NCBI RefSeq assembly: GCF_025447595.1
Contig: NZ_JAOEJU010000001.1
Span: 372,001-436,000 of the forward strand
Source: Pseudomonas koreensis
GTDB lineage: Bacteria > Pseudomonadota > Gammaproteobacteria > Pseudomonadales > Pseudomonadaceae
Length of the DNA stretch: 64,000 bases
Reading direction: 5' to 3'
Numbering within the stretch: position 1 is the first letter of the stretch; each line of letters begins with the position of its first letter. Both the position numbers and the translations under genes were made by a program. Positions 24,242 to 33,171 of this stretch are shown here, one piece after another. The notes beneath the pieces are model-generated. The model worked only from the letters and a program-made list of their open reading frames with translations. It did not search any database and was not told the origin of the DNA.

Positions 24242-25192
24242 CTAGAAAAACGCCAAGGTCAGGTTCACGGAAACGCCGTTACCTTCAGGGCGGTTCTTGG
24301 TGTCGAACTCCGGCACCCAGCGCGCGCTCACGTTGGCCTGGGCATCGGCGAATTTGCCGCTCCAGCCGATGCTCGGTCCGGCACCGACCGAGCGACCGCG
24401 AAAGCCGTTGAGGCTGTCGGCGGTGTCGCCCTTGTCGTCGCTGACCTGCTGGACATAACCGGCGACCAGACCGGCGTTCCAGCCATTGCCGAAGCCGTGA
24501 GTCCACAACGCTTCAAGAGTGAAGATGTCGCCGGTGCGGTAATCGGTGGCCTTGTTCTCGGTGTAGAACTGCAGGTTGCCGGAGAGGGTGAATTCGCCGC
24601 CCTTGCCATCAAGATGCGTAAACGCCACGGTGGGCATGAACGTGTAGTTGTTCTGCCCGGCGTTGGCCAGACGATCATCGTTATAGGCGCCGGTCGGTAC
24701 GTAGATTGGCAGCGAAAACGCGATGTGGTTGAGCTCGTCGAAGTGGTAACCGGCGGCAATCGGCGTGATCAGCGCATCGGCAAACTGGGTGCCGGAGTCG
24801 CTGGTGCCGAGGGTGCGTCCGCGCGGGCCGGTGACGGCGGCATCGATGTCGGTGTACTGCACGGGCACGCCAATGGCTGAGGCGTAATTCCATCGACCTT
24901 TGCCGGTGTCCCAGACATGGGTCAGGTTGGCCATGGTGTAGGAGACTTTCATGTCGATTCCGGCACTGACCTCACCGGAAATCGGCGCGCCGCCACTGCC
25001 CTTGATATCACCGTCGTACCAGATGCTGGTCACGGACATCACCCAGCCCGGCGCCGGCGGAATCACACCGGCGTTGGAGAAAACCTGCTGGCCGGTAATC
25101 GGCCGACCGACGCCACCCTCGGCTGCATACACCAACGGGCTGCCGATCATGCACAGCGCGAGCAACGGGCGCATGACACAAGGCTTGAGCAT
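24242..25192 (-). CDS. SphA-like outer membrane beta-barrel protein (phenol meta-pathway transporter family)
   Basis: 316 residues with a signal peptide (1-23, cleavage LVYA|AE) and alternating beta-strand sequence ending in ...LTLAFF, a C-terminal Phe typical of outer membrane barrels. Segments such as APGWVMSVTSIWYDGDIKG and LPIYVPTGAYNDDRLANAG match the MetA-pathway/SphA family, proposed to take up hydrophobic or aromatic compounds. It lies 12 bases after the DUF1254 gene and 38 bases before moxR, so it is likely in the same operon. The ligand is unknown. Confidence 0.82.
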   Translation of the reverse strand: MLKPCVMRPLLALCMIGSPLVYAAEGGVGRPITGQQVFSNAGVIPPAPGWVMSVTSIWYDGDIKGSGGAPISGEVSAGIDMKVSYTMANLTHVWDTGKGRWNYASAIGVPVQYTDIDAAVTGPRGRTLGTSDSGTQFADALITPIAAGYHFDELNHIAFSLPIYVPTGAYNDDRLANAGQNNYTFMPTVAFTHLDGKGGEFTLSGNLQFYTENKATDYRTGDIFTLEALWTHGFGNGWNAGLVAGYVQQVSDDKGDTADSLNGFRGRSVGAGPSIGWSGKFADAQANVSARWVPEFDTKNRPEGNGVSVNLTLAFF

Positions 25193-25204
25193 GAATGACT
25201 CCGC

Positions 25205-26686
25205 TTATTGTTGTGGGGCGGTGGGAATCAGCGGCGGGGTATTCCATTCGCCGCTGGCCACTTGCGGTTTGGGCAGATAGAGCCTCAACACGCCATAAAA
25301 CGGTCCATCGGGAGCCGGAAGCCAATTGGTCTGTCTGCCCTTGCCGGGGTTTTCATGGCTGACATAAAGGGTCAGCCCGCCATCGGCATCTAATGTGAGG
25401 TCCGGCAACATTGGCGAGTTGATCAGATATCGATTCAGCGGGTTGGCCACCAGCAACTGTGTCTTGCCGTCGTACATCGTCAGCGACCAGAAAGCGTCGG
25501 CCGGAGGCAGGGCACCTTTATCGAAGTGCAGGGTATAAGCGTGTTTCGAGGCGTCGAGTGGCTGGCCATCCTTGTCGACGAAATAACTGATGTAGTGGGC
25601 TTCCTCGGCAGAGTTGCCGAAGATCCCCAGTTTGGCGCCGCCGTAGCGGTACAGATAATTGCCGGCGAGATGATCGCGGGTGCCGAAGAAGGCGCCGCTG
25701 CTGACTTCATGAGTGTCGATCTTGTCTTTTTTGAGTTGCGCGAATTCGGCTTTGGCGTCGCTGATGCCATCCTCCAGTGCCTGGCGTTGTTCGGCGCTGA
25801 GCTTCTTCGAGTCGAACTGCTGGCCGGCGCCAACACCGATTCTGGCGAATCGTGCCAGCAGGTCTTTCTCGACATCCTGCGCCGGAGCGAAGGTGAGCAT
25901 GAAATTCAGATAACGAAACAGATCCGGACTGTCGCTCATGTCCGGTACCGGTTTCGGCCAGTTCACTTTCGGGGCCGGCGCGGGGGGTTTCTGTTTGAGG
26001 TACTGGCTCAGCGTCTGAACCTTGTAGCCTTTCTGAATCTGCTTGAGTGCAGGCAGATCCTTTTCATTGAGCAGCTGCGTGCGATAGATCGCGTAGGTGA
26101 TATTCGACTCGCTGCGCAGCAGTCGATCAATGTTCACCGGCTGCTGCCCTTGCCAGTCGGGGCCGGCAATCATGAAATGTCCGCCGTTGTTGCCCGTGCT
26201 GCGTGTGCCCAGATAAGCGAAGTTCTGCGTGTAGGCATCGATCAGTTGCACCGAGTAGTAACGGTGCTCCTCGATGGGCGGCAAAGTGAGAACCAGCGGC
26301 TCGGCACGTAGATCCATCCAGACGAACGAGTAGGGCGTGTCGGCATTCGGGGTGATGATCGCGGTGTCTTTGGGGGTGAAGGTCTTGCCGATATTGGCGA
26401 GGGTATTGAGTGGAACCTTGTAGTTCGGGTTTTTGCGGTCAATCGCTTGGGCATACAGGGTCTTGTACATCTCCACCACCGGGAAACCGTATAGATAGGC
26501 TTCCTTGGCGATGCCCCGGGCGTCTTCAGGGTTGGCGGTGAAACCCTGGGCGCCGACGCCGCAACTGACAAACATGCTCATCACGCCGTAGCCGGCGGCT
26601 TTAACAAGCATTTTCAAGCAGCCGTTGAAGACGGACGTCAGCGCGCTGGCCGACCAAAAGGTGCTGACCCCATTGCTCTTGGACAT
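25205..26686 (-). CDS. DUF1254/DUF1214 secreted protein
   Basis: 493 residues. A hydrophobic stretch near residues 26-46 (MLVKAAGYGVMSMFVSCGVGAQG) is a signal peptide preceded by a longer N-region. DUF1254 follows (ARGIAKEAYLYGFPVVEMY, NADTPYSFVWMDLRAEP, EEHRYYSVQLIDAYTQNFAYLG) and then DUF1214 in the C-terminal part (FWSLTMYDGKTQLLVANPLNRYLI). The function is unknown. The start at 26686 has GGGGAA about 8 bases upstream; M26 is an alternative without a good site. It is the first gene of the ten-gene run. Confidence 0.85.
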   Translation of the reverse strand: MSKSNGVSTFWSASALTSVFNGCLKMLVKAAGYGVMSMFVSCGVGAQGFTANPEDARGIAKEAYLYGFPVVEMYKTLYAQAIDRKNPNYKVPLNTLANIGKTFTPKDTAIITPNADTPYSFVWMDLRAEPLVLTLPPIEEHRYYSVQLIDAYTQNFAYLGTRSTGNNGGHFMIAGPDWQGQQPVNIDRLLRSESNITYAIYRTQLLNEKDLPALKQIQKGYKVQTLSQYLKQKPPAPAPKVNWPKPVPDMSDSPDLFRYLNFMLTFAPAQDVEKDLLARFARIGVGAGQQFDSKKLSAEQRQALEDGISDAKAEFAQLKKDKIDTHEVSSGAFFGTRDHLAGNYLYRYGGAKLGIFGNSAEEAHYISYFVDKDGQPLDASKHAYTLHFDKGALPPADAFWSLTMYDGKTQLLVANPLNRYLINSPMLPDLTLDADGGLTLYVSHENPGKGRQTNWLPAPDGPFYGVLRLYLPKPQVASGEWNTPPLIPTAPQQ

Positions 26687-26998
26687 GATTCCCCGGTTCC
26701 CTGGTGGCTCAGTGGACGACTCGGCACTTCTTGGCCGTTACGACGTAATCCCTTTCTTATCAAGCCTGTAGGACATGTCTGTTGAAGCTAGCAGTTAATC
26801 GGGGGTTAGCCAGTCAAAGGGGTTAATTCTTTGGTTTTGTACGCAGGATCACTTTTCACGCGTTGCGTCGCTACTACTGGGAATATTTACACCCTGTCAG
26901 ATGTGTCAGTTGTCGAGCGGATTGAACGAGCGTTTGATGCCGTTGAGCGTCGAGTGGTGCGATGAGGCTCGCTCATGAACGGTGGAGGAGGGTGGAAA
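26687..26998. promoter_or_regulatory. Divergent intergenic region, DUF1254 operon / cold-shock gene
   Basis: 312 bases that must contain the promoter of the minus-strand ten-gene run and the promoter and leader of the cold-shock gene. Base composition is lower in GC than the flanks. The motif CTGTCAGATGTGTCAG followed by TTGTCGAG (26894-26917) closely resembles the palindrome at 86-103. No open frame here is convincing. Confidence 0.4.
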
Positions 26999-27202
26999 AT
27001 GGCGACTGGAACCGCAAAGTGGTTCAGTGCAGAAAAAGGGTTTGGGTTCATTACTCCGGATGGGGGAGGGCCGGACGTGTTTGCACACTGCAAAGAGATC
27101 CAAGGTTCAGGGTACAAATCCCTTAGTGAGGGACAGAGGGTTTCCTATGATGAAAAAAATGGCAAGGGCGGTCGTGAAGCCGTCAATATCCAGCTGATTT
27201 AG
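26999..27202 (+). CDS. CspA-family cold-shock protein
   Basis: 67 residues, a single cold-shock (OB-fold) domain binding single-stranded nucleic acid. RNP1 is KGFGFI (about residues 13-18). The RNP2 region reads VFAHCKEI instead of the usual VFVHFSAI, so it is a divergent paralog. The ATG at 26999 is chosen because it begins MATGTAKWF, the family N-terminus; GGAGGAGGG lies about 10 bases upstream. Confidence 0.9.
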   Translation: MATGTAKWFSAEKGFGFITPDGGGPDVFAHCKEIQGSGYKSLSEGQRVSYDEKNGKGGREAVNIQLI

Positions 27203-27221
27203 CATTTTCAGCGTGGGCGCG

Positions 27222-27245
27222 GGGCGAGGATTGTGTTCCTCGCCC
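27222..27245. terminator. Hairpin between csp and the YciI-like gene
   Basis: GGGCGAGGA - TTGTGT - TCCTCGCCC, a perfect 9-bp stem between convergent genes. There is no clear T-run on either strand, so it is only a probable terminator. Confidence 0.45.
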
Positions 27246-27256
27246 TGCAACCCGCA

Positions 27257-27682
27257 TCAGTTCTTCTTCGCCATTTCCCGGATCCGTTCTTCCTGTTTGC
27301 GTGCTTCGGGGGTGAATTCGGCGCCGAAATCTTCCGGGCTGAACACCTGGCGAATCTCGATTTCCGATTCAGTGCCCGGCATGGGGTTCGGGCAGCGCTT
27401 GACCCATTCGATAGCCTCTTCTTTCGACTTCACGTCCCAGATCCAGTAGCCGGCGATCAGCTCCTTGGTCTCGGCGAACGGGCCGTCGATCACGCTGCGG
27501 CTTTCTCCGCTGAAGCGCACACGGGCGCCTTTGCTGCTCGGGTGCAGGCCGTCGGCTGAAACCAGAATGCCGGCCTTGGCCAGTTCCTCGTTGTAGTTGC
27601 CCATGTCGGTCAGCAATTGTTCGCTGGGCATCACGCCGGCTTCGGAGTCGTGGCTGGCTTTGACAATGATCATGAAGCGCAT
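27257..27682 (-). CDS. YciI-family (DGPF) protein
   Basis: 141 residues with the hallmark DGPFAETKELIAGYWIWDV of the YciI/DGPF family and the conserved N-terminal MRFMIIVKAS strand. These small alpha-beta proteins form dimers; enzymatic roles are largely unproven. The tail (EEARKQEERIREMAKKN type) is charged. It is monocistronic, with a purine-rich site before the ATG at 27682. Confidence 0.85.
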   Translation of the reverse strand: MRFMIIVKASHDSEAGVMPSEQLLTDMGNYNEELAKAGILVSADGLHPSSKGARVRFSGESRSVIDGPFAETKELIAGYWIWDVKSKEEAIEWVKRCPNPMPGTESEIEIRQVFSPEDFGAEFTPEARKQEERIREMAKKN

Positions 27683-27953
27683 GGTGTTTCTCCGCGGATG
27701 AGTGAAGGATTCATGGCTTAGTCGAACGGCTCGGGTCGGAATCGACAGGTCGTTGAAGAAAAGATGCAGACTCGAGTTTTAACAAGCATCACCTTCATTC
27801 GGAATGTGTCTGTCTTCGTCAGGCACAGGGTTGTATCCAGTTCTGTGTGCCAGTACATGACAATTTCGGTTCAGGCATAGGTCGTCGGACAATTTCGTGG
27901 TTAACTTCCGCCTCTTGCATGCTTTCCCAACAACGTTAAGAAGGACTCCGTTC

Positions 27954-28454
27954 ATGGCTCAAGTCACGCTCAAAGGCAACCCGGTTCAAGTCAACGGCCA
28001 ACTGCCACAAGCCGGTTCCAAGGCGCCAGCCTTTTCCCTGGTAGCCGGCAATCTGTCCGACGTCACCCTGAAAGACTTCGCCGGCAAGCGCAAAGTGCTG
28101 AACATCTTCCCAAGCGTCGACACCCCGACCTGCGCCACTTCGGTACGCAAGTTCAACGCTCAGGCCAACGACATCAGCAACACTGTTGTGCTGTGCATCT
28201 CGGCTGACCTGCCGTTCGCTCAGGCTCGCTTCTGCGGCGCCGAAGGCCTGGAAAACGTACAAAACCTGTCGACCCTGCGCGGCGCCGAGTTCATCGAGAA
28301 CTACGGCGTGGCCATCGCAGACGGCCCGCTGAAAGGCCTGACCGCCCGCGCTGTGGTTGTTCTGGACGAAAACGACAACGTCCTGCACAGCGAACTGGTC
28401 AAGGAAATTGCAGAAGAGCCTAACTACGAAGCGGCGCTGTCCGTTCTCAAGTAA
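27954..28454 (+). CDS. tpx: Thiol peroxidase
   Basis: 166 residues, an atypical 2-Cys peroxiredoxin that reduces hydroperoxides using thioredoxin. The peroxidatic Cys lies in DTPTCATS (C60) and the resolving Cys in RFCGAEG (C94), the same 34-residue spacing as E. coli Tpx; C81 is also conserved. The ATG at 27954 follows GAAGGA; an upstream in-frame extension is rejected. It is a single gene ending at a good terminator. Confidence 0.95.
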   Translation: MAQVTLKGNPVQVNGQLPQAGSKAPAFSLVAGNLSDVTLKDFAGKRKVLNIFPSVDTPTCATSVRKFNAQANDISNTVVLCISADLPFAQARFCGAEGLENVQNLSTLRGAEFIENYGVAIADGPLKGLTARAVVVLDENDNVLHSELVKEIAEEPNYEAALSVLK

Positions 28455-28471
28455 GCGCTTTTACAATTGTT

Positions 28472-28500
28472 AACGGCCTGGCCCTGTCCAGGCCGTTTTC
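28472..28500 (+). terminator. tpx terminator
   Basis: AACGGCCTGG - CCCTGT - CCAGGCCGTT followed by TTC, a 10-bp stem with a short T-run starting 18 bases after the tpx stop. Confidence 0.88.
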
Positions 28501-28629
28501 ATTTGTGTATCAGTGTTTTGCCTCACACCTTGAAACGTAAGTGGAAGGTAAATTGCCGGTAAAGCTGCTTTGCTAAATCCCCACCAGTGCTTATCGTTCA
28601 GCCTCCCGTAAAAGAAGCCCACGCGCCCA

Positions 28630-29937
28630 ATGGTTAATCACTCCATGCAATCGTCTTCCCGAAACTCCCGTCGCTGGCTGTTGAGCCTGCTTGTCCTGCT
28701 GGTCATCGCCGGTCTGTGCTGGAAATTCTGGCCCGCCGGTTCGACCCACAAGGAGGGCGGCGAGAAGGCGCAGGCCGGCCACACCGGCCGTTCGGGGATG
28801 ATGCGTCCGGGCTTCGGCGGGGCGGCCGGGCCGATTCCGGTGCGCGTGGCGCCGGCAGTCACCGGGGACTTCCCGCTGTACTACAAGGCGCTGGGCACGG
28901 TGACGGCGCTCAACACCATCAATGTGCGCAGCCGGGTTGGTGGCGAACTGGTGAAGATCTATTTCGAGGAAGGGCAAATGGTCAAGGCCGGCGACCTGCT
29001 GGCGGAGATCGACCCGCGTCCGTACCAGAACGCCTTGCTTCAGGCTGAAGGCACCTTGCTGCAGAATCAGGCTCAGTTGAAGAATGCCCAGGTCGATGTC
29101 GAGCGCTATCGCGGTCTGTACAAGGAAGACAGCATCGCCAAGCAGACGCTGGACACCGCCGAAGCGCTGGTCGGCCAGTACCTCGGCACGGTGAAAACCA
29201 ATCAGGCGGCGGTCAACGACGCCAAGCTCAATCTCGAATTCACCAAGATCCGCGCACCGATTGCCGGTCGCGTCGGCCTGCGTCAGCTCGACGTCGGCAA
29301 CCTCGTGGCAGCCAACGACACCACATTCCTCGCGGTCATTACTCAGACCCAACCGATCAGCGTTGCCTTCACCCTGCCGGAAAACAGCCTGGAAACCGTG
29401 CTCGCCCGTTACCGCAGCGGCGCCAAACTGCCCGCTGAAGCCTGGGATCGCGGCGATACCAAACTGCAGGCTACCGGTGTGCTGCAAAGCCTCGATAACC
29501 AGATCGACGTGACCACCGGCACCCTCAAATTCAAGGCGCGCTACGAGAACCGCGATCAGTCGCTGTTCCCCAACCAGTTCGTCAACGTGCACTTGCTGGC
29601 CGACACCTTGAAAGGAGTGGTGCTGGCGCCGTCGGCCGCCATTCAGTTCGGCACCAACGGCACCTTCGTCTACGCGCTGGACGGCGACAAGAAGGTCACC
29701 ATCCGCCAGTTGAAGATCGGCGCCAGCGACGGCGAACACACCGTTATCACCGAAGGCCTCGCCGCTGGCGATCGCGTAGTGCTGGAAGGCACCGACCGCC
29801 TCAAGGAAGGCAGCGAAGTGGAAGTGGTCAACGACAGCAAGGACGTACCGACCACCCCGACCGAACACCTGCAAGGCAAGTCCGCCGCCACCGCGCCTGA
29901 CGCCACCGTGACCGACAAGGCCAAGAAGGGCGCATGA
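28630..29937 (+). CDS. muxA: RND efflux periplasmic adaptor, MuxA
   Basis: 435 residues, the membrane-fusion subunit of a tripartite multidrug pump. An N-terminal membrane anchor (about 16-33) is followed by the lipoyl-type segments [28 protein letters not shown] and [20 protein letters not shown], an alpha-hairpin between them, and a beta-barrel domain. The stop overlaps the muxB ATG (ATGA). The gene order adaptor, RND, RND, outer-membrane factor is diagnostic of MuxABC-OpmB (E. coli MdtABC type), whose two RND subunits form heterotrimers. The Shine-Dalgarno is weak; the Met at 28645 is an alternative start. Confidence 0.92.
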   Translation: MVNHSMQSSSRNSRRWLLSLLVLLVIAGLCWKFWPAGSTHKEGGEKAQAGHTGRSGMMRPGFGGAAGPIPVRVAPAVTGDFPLYYKALGTVTALNTINVRSRVGGELVKIYFEEGQMVKAGDLLAEIDPRPYQNALLQAEGTLLQNQAQLKNAQVDVERYRGLYKEDSIAKQTLDTAEALVGQYLGTVKTNQAAVNDAKLNLEFTKIRAPIAGRVGLRQLDVGNLVAANDTTFLAVITQTQPISVAFTLPENSLETVLARYRSGAKLPAEAWDRGDTKLQATGVLQSLDNQIDVTTGTLKFKARYENRDQSLFPNQFVNVHLLADTLKGVVLAPSAAIQFGTNGTFVYALDGDKKVTIRQLKIGASDGEHTVITEGLAAGDRVVLEGTDRLKEGSEVEVVNDSKDVPTTPTEHLQGKSAATAPDATVTDKAKKGA

Positions 29938-32900
29938 ACATTTCGCGTCTGTTCATCCTCCGCCCGGTCGCCACCACGCTGAGCATGCTGGCCATCGTGC
30001 TGGCCGGTCTGATCGCCTATCGCCTGCTGCCGGTTTCGGCTCTGCCGCAGGTCGATTACCCGACCATCCGGGTCATGACCCTTTATCCGGGCGCCAGTCC
30101 GGACGTGATGACCAGTGCCGTCACTGCGCCGCTGGAACGCCAGTTCGGGCAGATGCCGGGCCTTACGCAAATGGCTTCGACCAGCTCCGGCGGTGCCTCG
30201 GTGCTGACCTTGCGTTTCAGCCTCGACATCAACATGGACGTCGCCGAACAGCAGGTGCAGGCCGCGATCAACGCCGCGACCAACCTGCTGCCGACCGACT
30301 TGCCGGCACCGCCGGTTTACAACAAGGTCAACCCGGCGGACACCCCGGTGCTGACCCTGGCGATCACCTCGAAAACCATGTTGCTGCCCAAACTCAATGA
30401 TCTGGTCGATACGCGCATGGCGCAGAAGATTGCCCAGATCAGCGGTGTCGGCATGGTCAGCATTGCCGGCGGTCAGCGTCAGGCGGTGCGGATCAAGGTC
30501 AATCCGGAGGCACTTGCGGCCAACGGCCTGAACCTGTCGGACGTGCGTACGCTGATCAGCGCGTCAAACGTCAACCAGCCCAAGGGTAACTTCGACGGAC
30601 CGACTCGGGTGTCGATGCTCGACGCTAACGACCAGCTGACCTCGCCCAAGGACTACGCCAACCTGATCCTGGCCTACGCCAACGGCGCGCCGCTGCGGCT
30701 CAAGGATGTCGCACAGATCGTCGACGGCGCCGAGAACGAGCGTCTGGCCGCGTGGGCCAACCAGAATCAGGCCGTTCTGCTGAACATCCAGCGTCAGCCA
30801 GGTGCCAACGTGATCGAGGTGGTCGACCGGATCAAGGCGCTGCTGCCAAGCATTACCGATAACCTGCCGGCCGGTCTCGACGTCGTTGTCCTGACTGACC
30901 GTACCCAGACCATCCGTGCCTCCGTCACCGATGTGCAGCATGAACTGCTGATCGCCATCGCGCTGGTGGTGATGGTGACGTTCCTGTTCCTGCGGCGTGC
31001 CAGCGCGACGATCATTCCATCGGTGGCCGTGCCGCTGTCGCTGATCGGTACGTTCGGCGTGATGTACCTGGCCGGGTTCTCGGTCAACAACCTGACCTTG
31101 ATGGCCCTGACCATCGCCACCGGTTTTGTGGTCGACGATGCGATCGTGATGCTGGAAAACATCGCGCGCTTCATCGAGGAGGGCGACAGCCCGATGCAGG
31201 CCGCGCTCAAGGGCGCGAAGCAGATCGGTTTCACCCTGATTTCCCTGACCCTGTCGCTGATCGCGGTACTGATTCCGCTGCTGTTCATGGCTGATGTGGT
31301 GGGGCGGTTGTTCCGCGAATTCGCCATCACCCTGGCGGTGGCGATCCTGATTTCCCTGGTGGTCTCGCTGACCCTGACGCCGATGATGTGCGCGCGTCTG
31401 CTCAAGCGTGAGCCGGAAGCACATGAGCAGGGCCGTTTCTACCGCGCCAGTGGTGCGTTCATCGACTGGATGATCGCCGCTTACGGGCGCAAGTTGCAAT
31501 GGGTGCTCAAGCACCAGCCGCTGACTTTGCTGGTAGCCGTCGGCACGCTGGCCCTGACCGTGTTCCTTTATATGGTGGTGCCCAAGGGCTTCTTCCCCGT
31601 GCAGGACACCGGGGTGATCCAGGGCATTTCCGAAGCACCGCAGTCGATTTCCTTTGCCGCGATGGGCGAGCGTCAGCAGGCGCTGGCCAAGGTGATTCTG
31701 GAAGATCCGGCGGTGGAAAGCCTGTCGTCCTACATCGGTGTCGACGGTGACAACGCCACGCTCAACAGCGGTCGACTGCTGATCAACCTCAAGCCCCACG
31801 GCCAGCGTGATCTGACCGCCACTGAAGTGATTGCCCGCCTGCAACCGCAACTGGACAAACTGGTGGGCATCCGCCTGTTCATGCAGCCGGTGCAGGACCT
31901 GACCATCGAAGACCGTGTCAGCCGTACCCAGTATCAGTTCAGCATGTCCTCGCCGGATTCCGAATTGCTCAGCCTGTGGAGCGGCCGTCTGGTCGAGGCC
32001 CTGGCTCAGCGCCCGGAACTCACCGACGTCGCCAGTGACTTGCAGGACAAGGGTTTGCAGGTGTTCCTGGTGATCGATCGCGACGCCGCTTCACGGCTGG
32101 GCGTGTCGGTGTCGAACATCACTGATGCGCTGTACGACGCGTTCGGCCAGCGGCAGATTTCGACCATCTACACCCAGGCCAGCCAGTACCGCGTGGTGCT
32201 GCAGGCTCAGGCCGGAGAGAAAATCGGCCCGCAGGCGCTGGATCAGATTCACGTCAAGACCACCGATGGCGGTCAGGTGCGGTTGTCGAGTCTGGCCCAC
32301 GTCGAGGAACGGCAGGCGCAACTGGCGATCACCCACATCGGTCAGTTCCCGGCGGTGATGATGTCGTTCAACCTCGCGCCCGGTGTGGCGCTGGGGCATG
32401 CGGTGGACATCATCGAGCAGGTGCAGAAGGACATCGGCATGCCGATCGGCGTGCAGACCCAGTTCCAGGGCGCAGCCGAAGCGTTCCAGGCGTCGCTGTC
32501 GAGCACCTTGCTGCTGATTCTGGCGGCAGTAGTGACCATGTACATCGTGCTCGGTGTTCTTTACGAGAGCTACATTCATCCGATCACCATTCTGTCGACC
32601 TTGCCGTCGGCGGCGGTGGGGGCCTTGCTGGCGTTGCTGCTCAGTGGCAACGACCTGGGCATGATCGCGATCATCGGCATCATCCTGCTGATCGGTATCG
32701 TGAAGAAGAACGCGATCATGATGATCGACTTCGCCCTCGACGCCGAACGCACCCAGGGCATGGCGCCGGAGCAGGCGATTTATCAGGCGGCGCTGTTGCG
32801 CTTCCGGCCGATTCTGATGACCACGCTGGCTGCGCTGTTCGGTGCGGTGCCGTTGATGCTGGCCACCGGTTCCGGCGCTGAATTGCGTCAACCGCTGGGT

Positions 32901-33029
32901 CTGGTGATGGTCGGCGGGCTGCTGGTGAGTCAGGTGCTGACGCTGTTCACCACGCCGGTGATCTACCTGTACTTCGATCGTCTCGGCCGGCGCTTCGGCA
33001 AAACCAATGCTGAAGAGGTTGCGGTATGA
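29934..33029 (+). CDS. muxB: RND efflux transporter, MuxB
   Basis: 1031 residues, a proton-driven inner-membrane HAE1-type RND transporter with 12 predicted membrane helices and two large periplasmic loops. The TM4 motif [21 protein letters not shown] carries the paired Asp residues needed for proton relay. It is the first of two RND subunits expected to hetero-oligomerise. It is coupled to muxA by a 4-base overlap. A REPIN separates it from muxC, unlike the tight junctions elsewhere in the operon. Confidence 0.94.
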   Translation: MNISRLFILRPVATTLSMLAIVLAGLIAYRLLPVSALPQVDYPTIRVMTLYPGASPDVMTSAVTAPLERQFGQMPGLTQMASTSSGGASVLTLRFSLDINMDVAEQQVQAAINAATNLLPTDLPAPPVYNKVNPADTPVLTLAITSKTMLLPKLNDLVDTRMAQKIAQISGVGMVSIAGGQRQAVRIKVNPEALAANGLNLSDVRTLISASNVNQPKGNFDGPTRVSMLDANDQLTSPKDYANLILAYANGAPLRLKDVAQIVDGAENERLAAWANQNQAVLLNIQRQPGANVIEVVDRIKALLPSITDNLPAGLDVVVLTDRTQTIRASVTDVQHELLIAIALVVMVTFLFLRRASATIIPSVAVPLSLIGTFGVMYLAGFSVNNLTLMALTIATGFVVDDAIVMLENIARFIEEGDSPMQAALKGAKQIGFTLISLTLSLIAVLIPLLFMADVVGRLFREFAITLAVAILISLVVSLTLTPMMCARLLKREPEAHEQGRFYRASGAFIDWMIAAYGRKLQWVLKHQPLTLLVAVGTLALTVFLYMVVPKGFFPVQDTGVIQGISEAPQSISFAAMGERQQALAKVILEDPAVESLSSYIGVDGDNATLNSGRLLINLKPHGQRDLTATEVIARLQPQLDKLVGIRLFMQPVQDLTIEDRVSRTQYQFSMSSPDSELLSLWSGRLVEALAQRPELTDVASDLQDKGLQVFLVIDRDAASRLGVSVSNITDALYDAFGQRQISTIYTQASQYRVVLQAQAGEKIGPQALDQIHVKTTDGGQVRLSSLAHVEERQAQLAITHIGQFPAVMMSFNLAPGVALGHAVDIIEQVQKDIGMPIGVQTQFQGAAEAFQASLSSTLLLILAAVVTMYIVLGVLYESYIHPITILSTLPSAAVGALLALLLSGNDLGMIAIIGIILLIGIVKKNAIMMIDFALDAERTQGMAPEQAIYQAALLRFRPILMTTLAALFGAVPLMLATGSGAELRQPLGLVMVGGLLVSQVLTLFTTPVIYLYFDRLGRRFGKTNAEEVAV

Positions 33030-33047
33030 CTGTCTTGGCACATAACC

Positions 33048-33141
33048 CCTGTGGGAGCGAGCTTGCTCGCGAAAGCGGTGGGTCATTTATCACCCGTGTC
33101 GGATGTGCCATCGTCTTCGCGAGCAAGCTCGCTCCCACAGG
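33048..33141. repeat. REPIN 6 between muxB and muxC
   Basis: CCTGTGGGAGCGAGCTTGCTCGCGAA and its reverse complement, 94 bases, outward arms. It fills most of the 142-base gap inside the efflux operon and would form a hairpin in the polycistronic mRNA. Confidence 0.93.
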
Positions 33142-33171
33142 AAAACTGTGTGAAGGCGGGGACTGCGGTCG

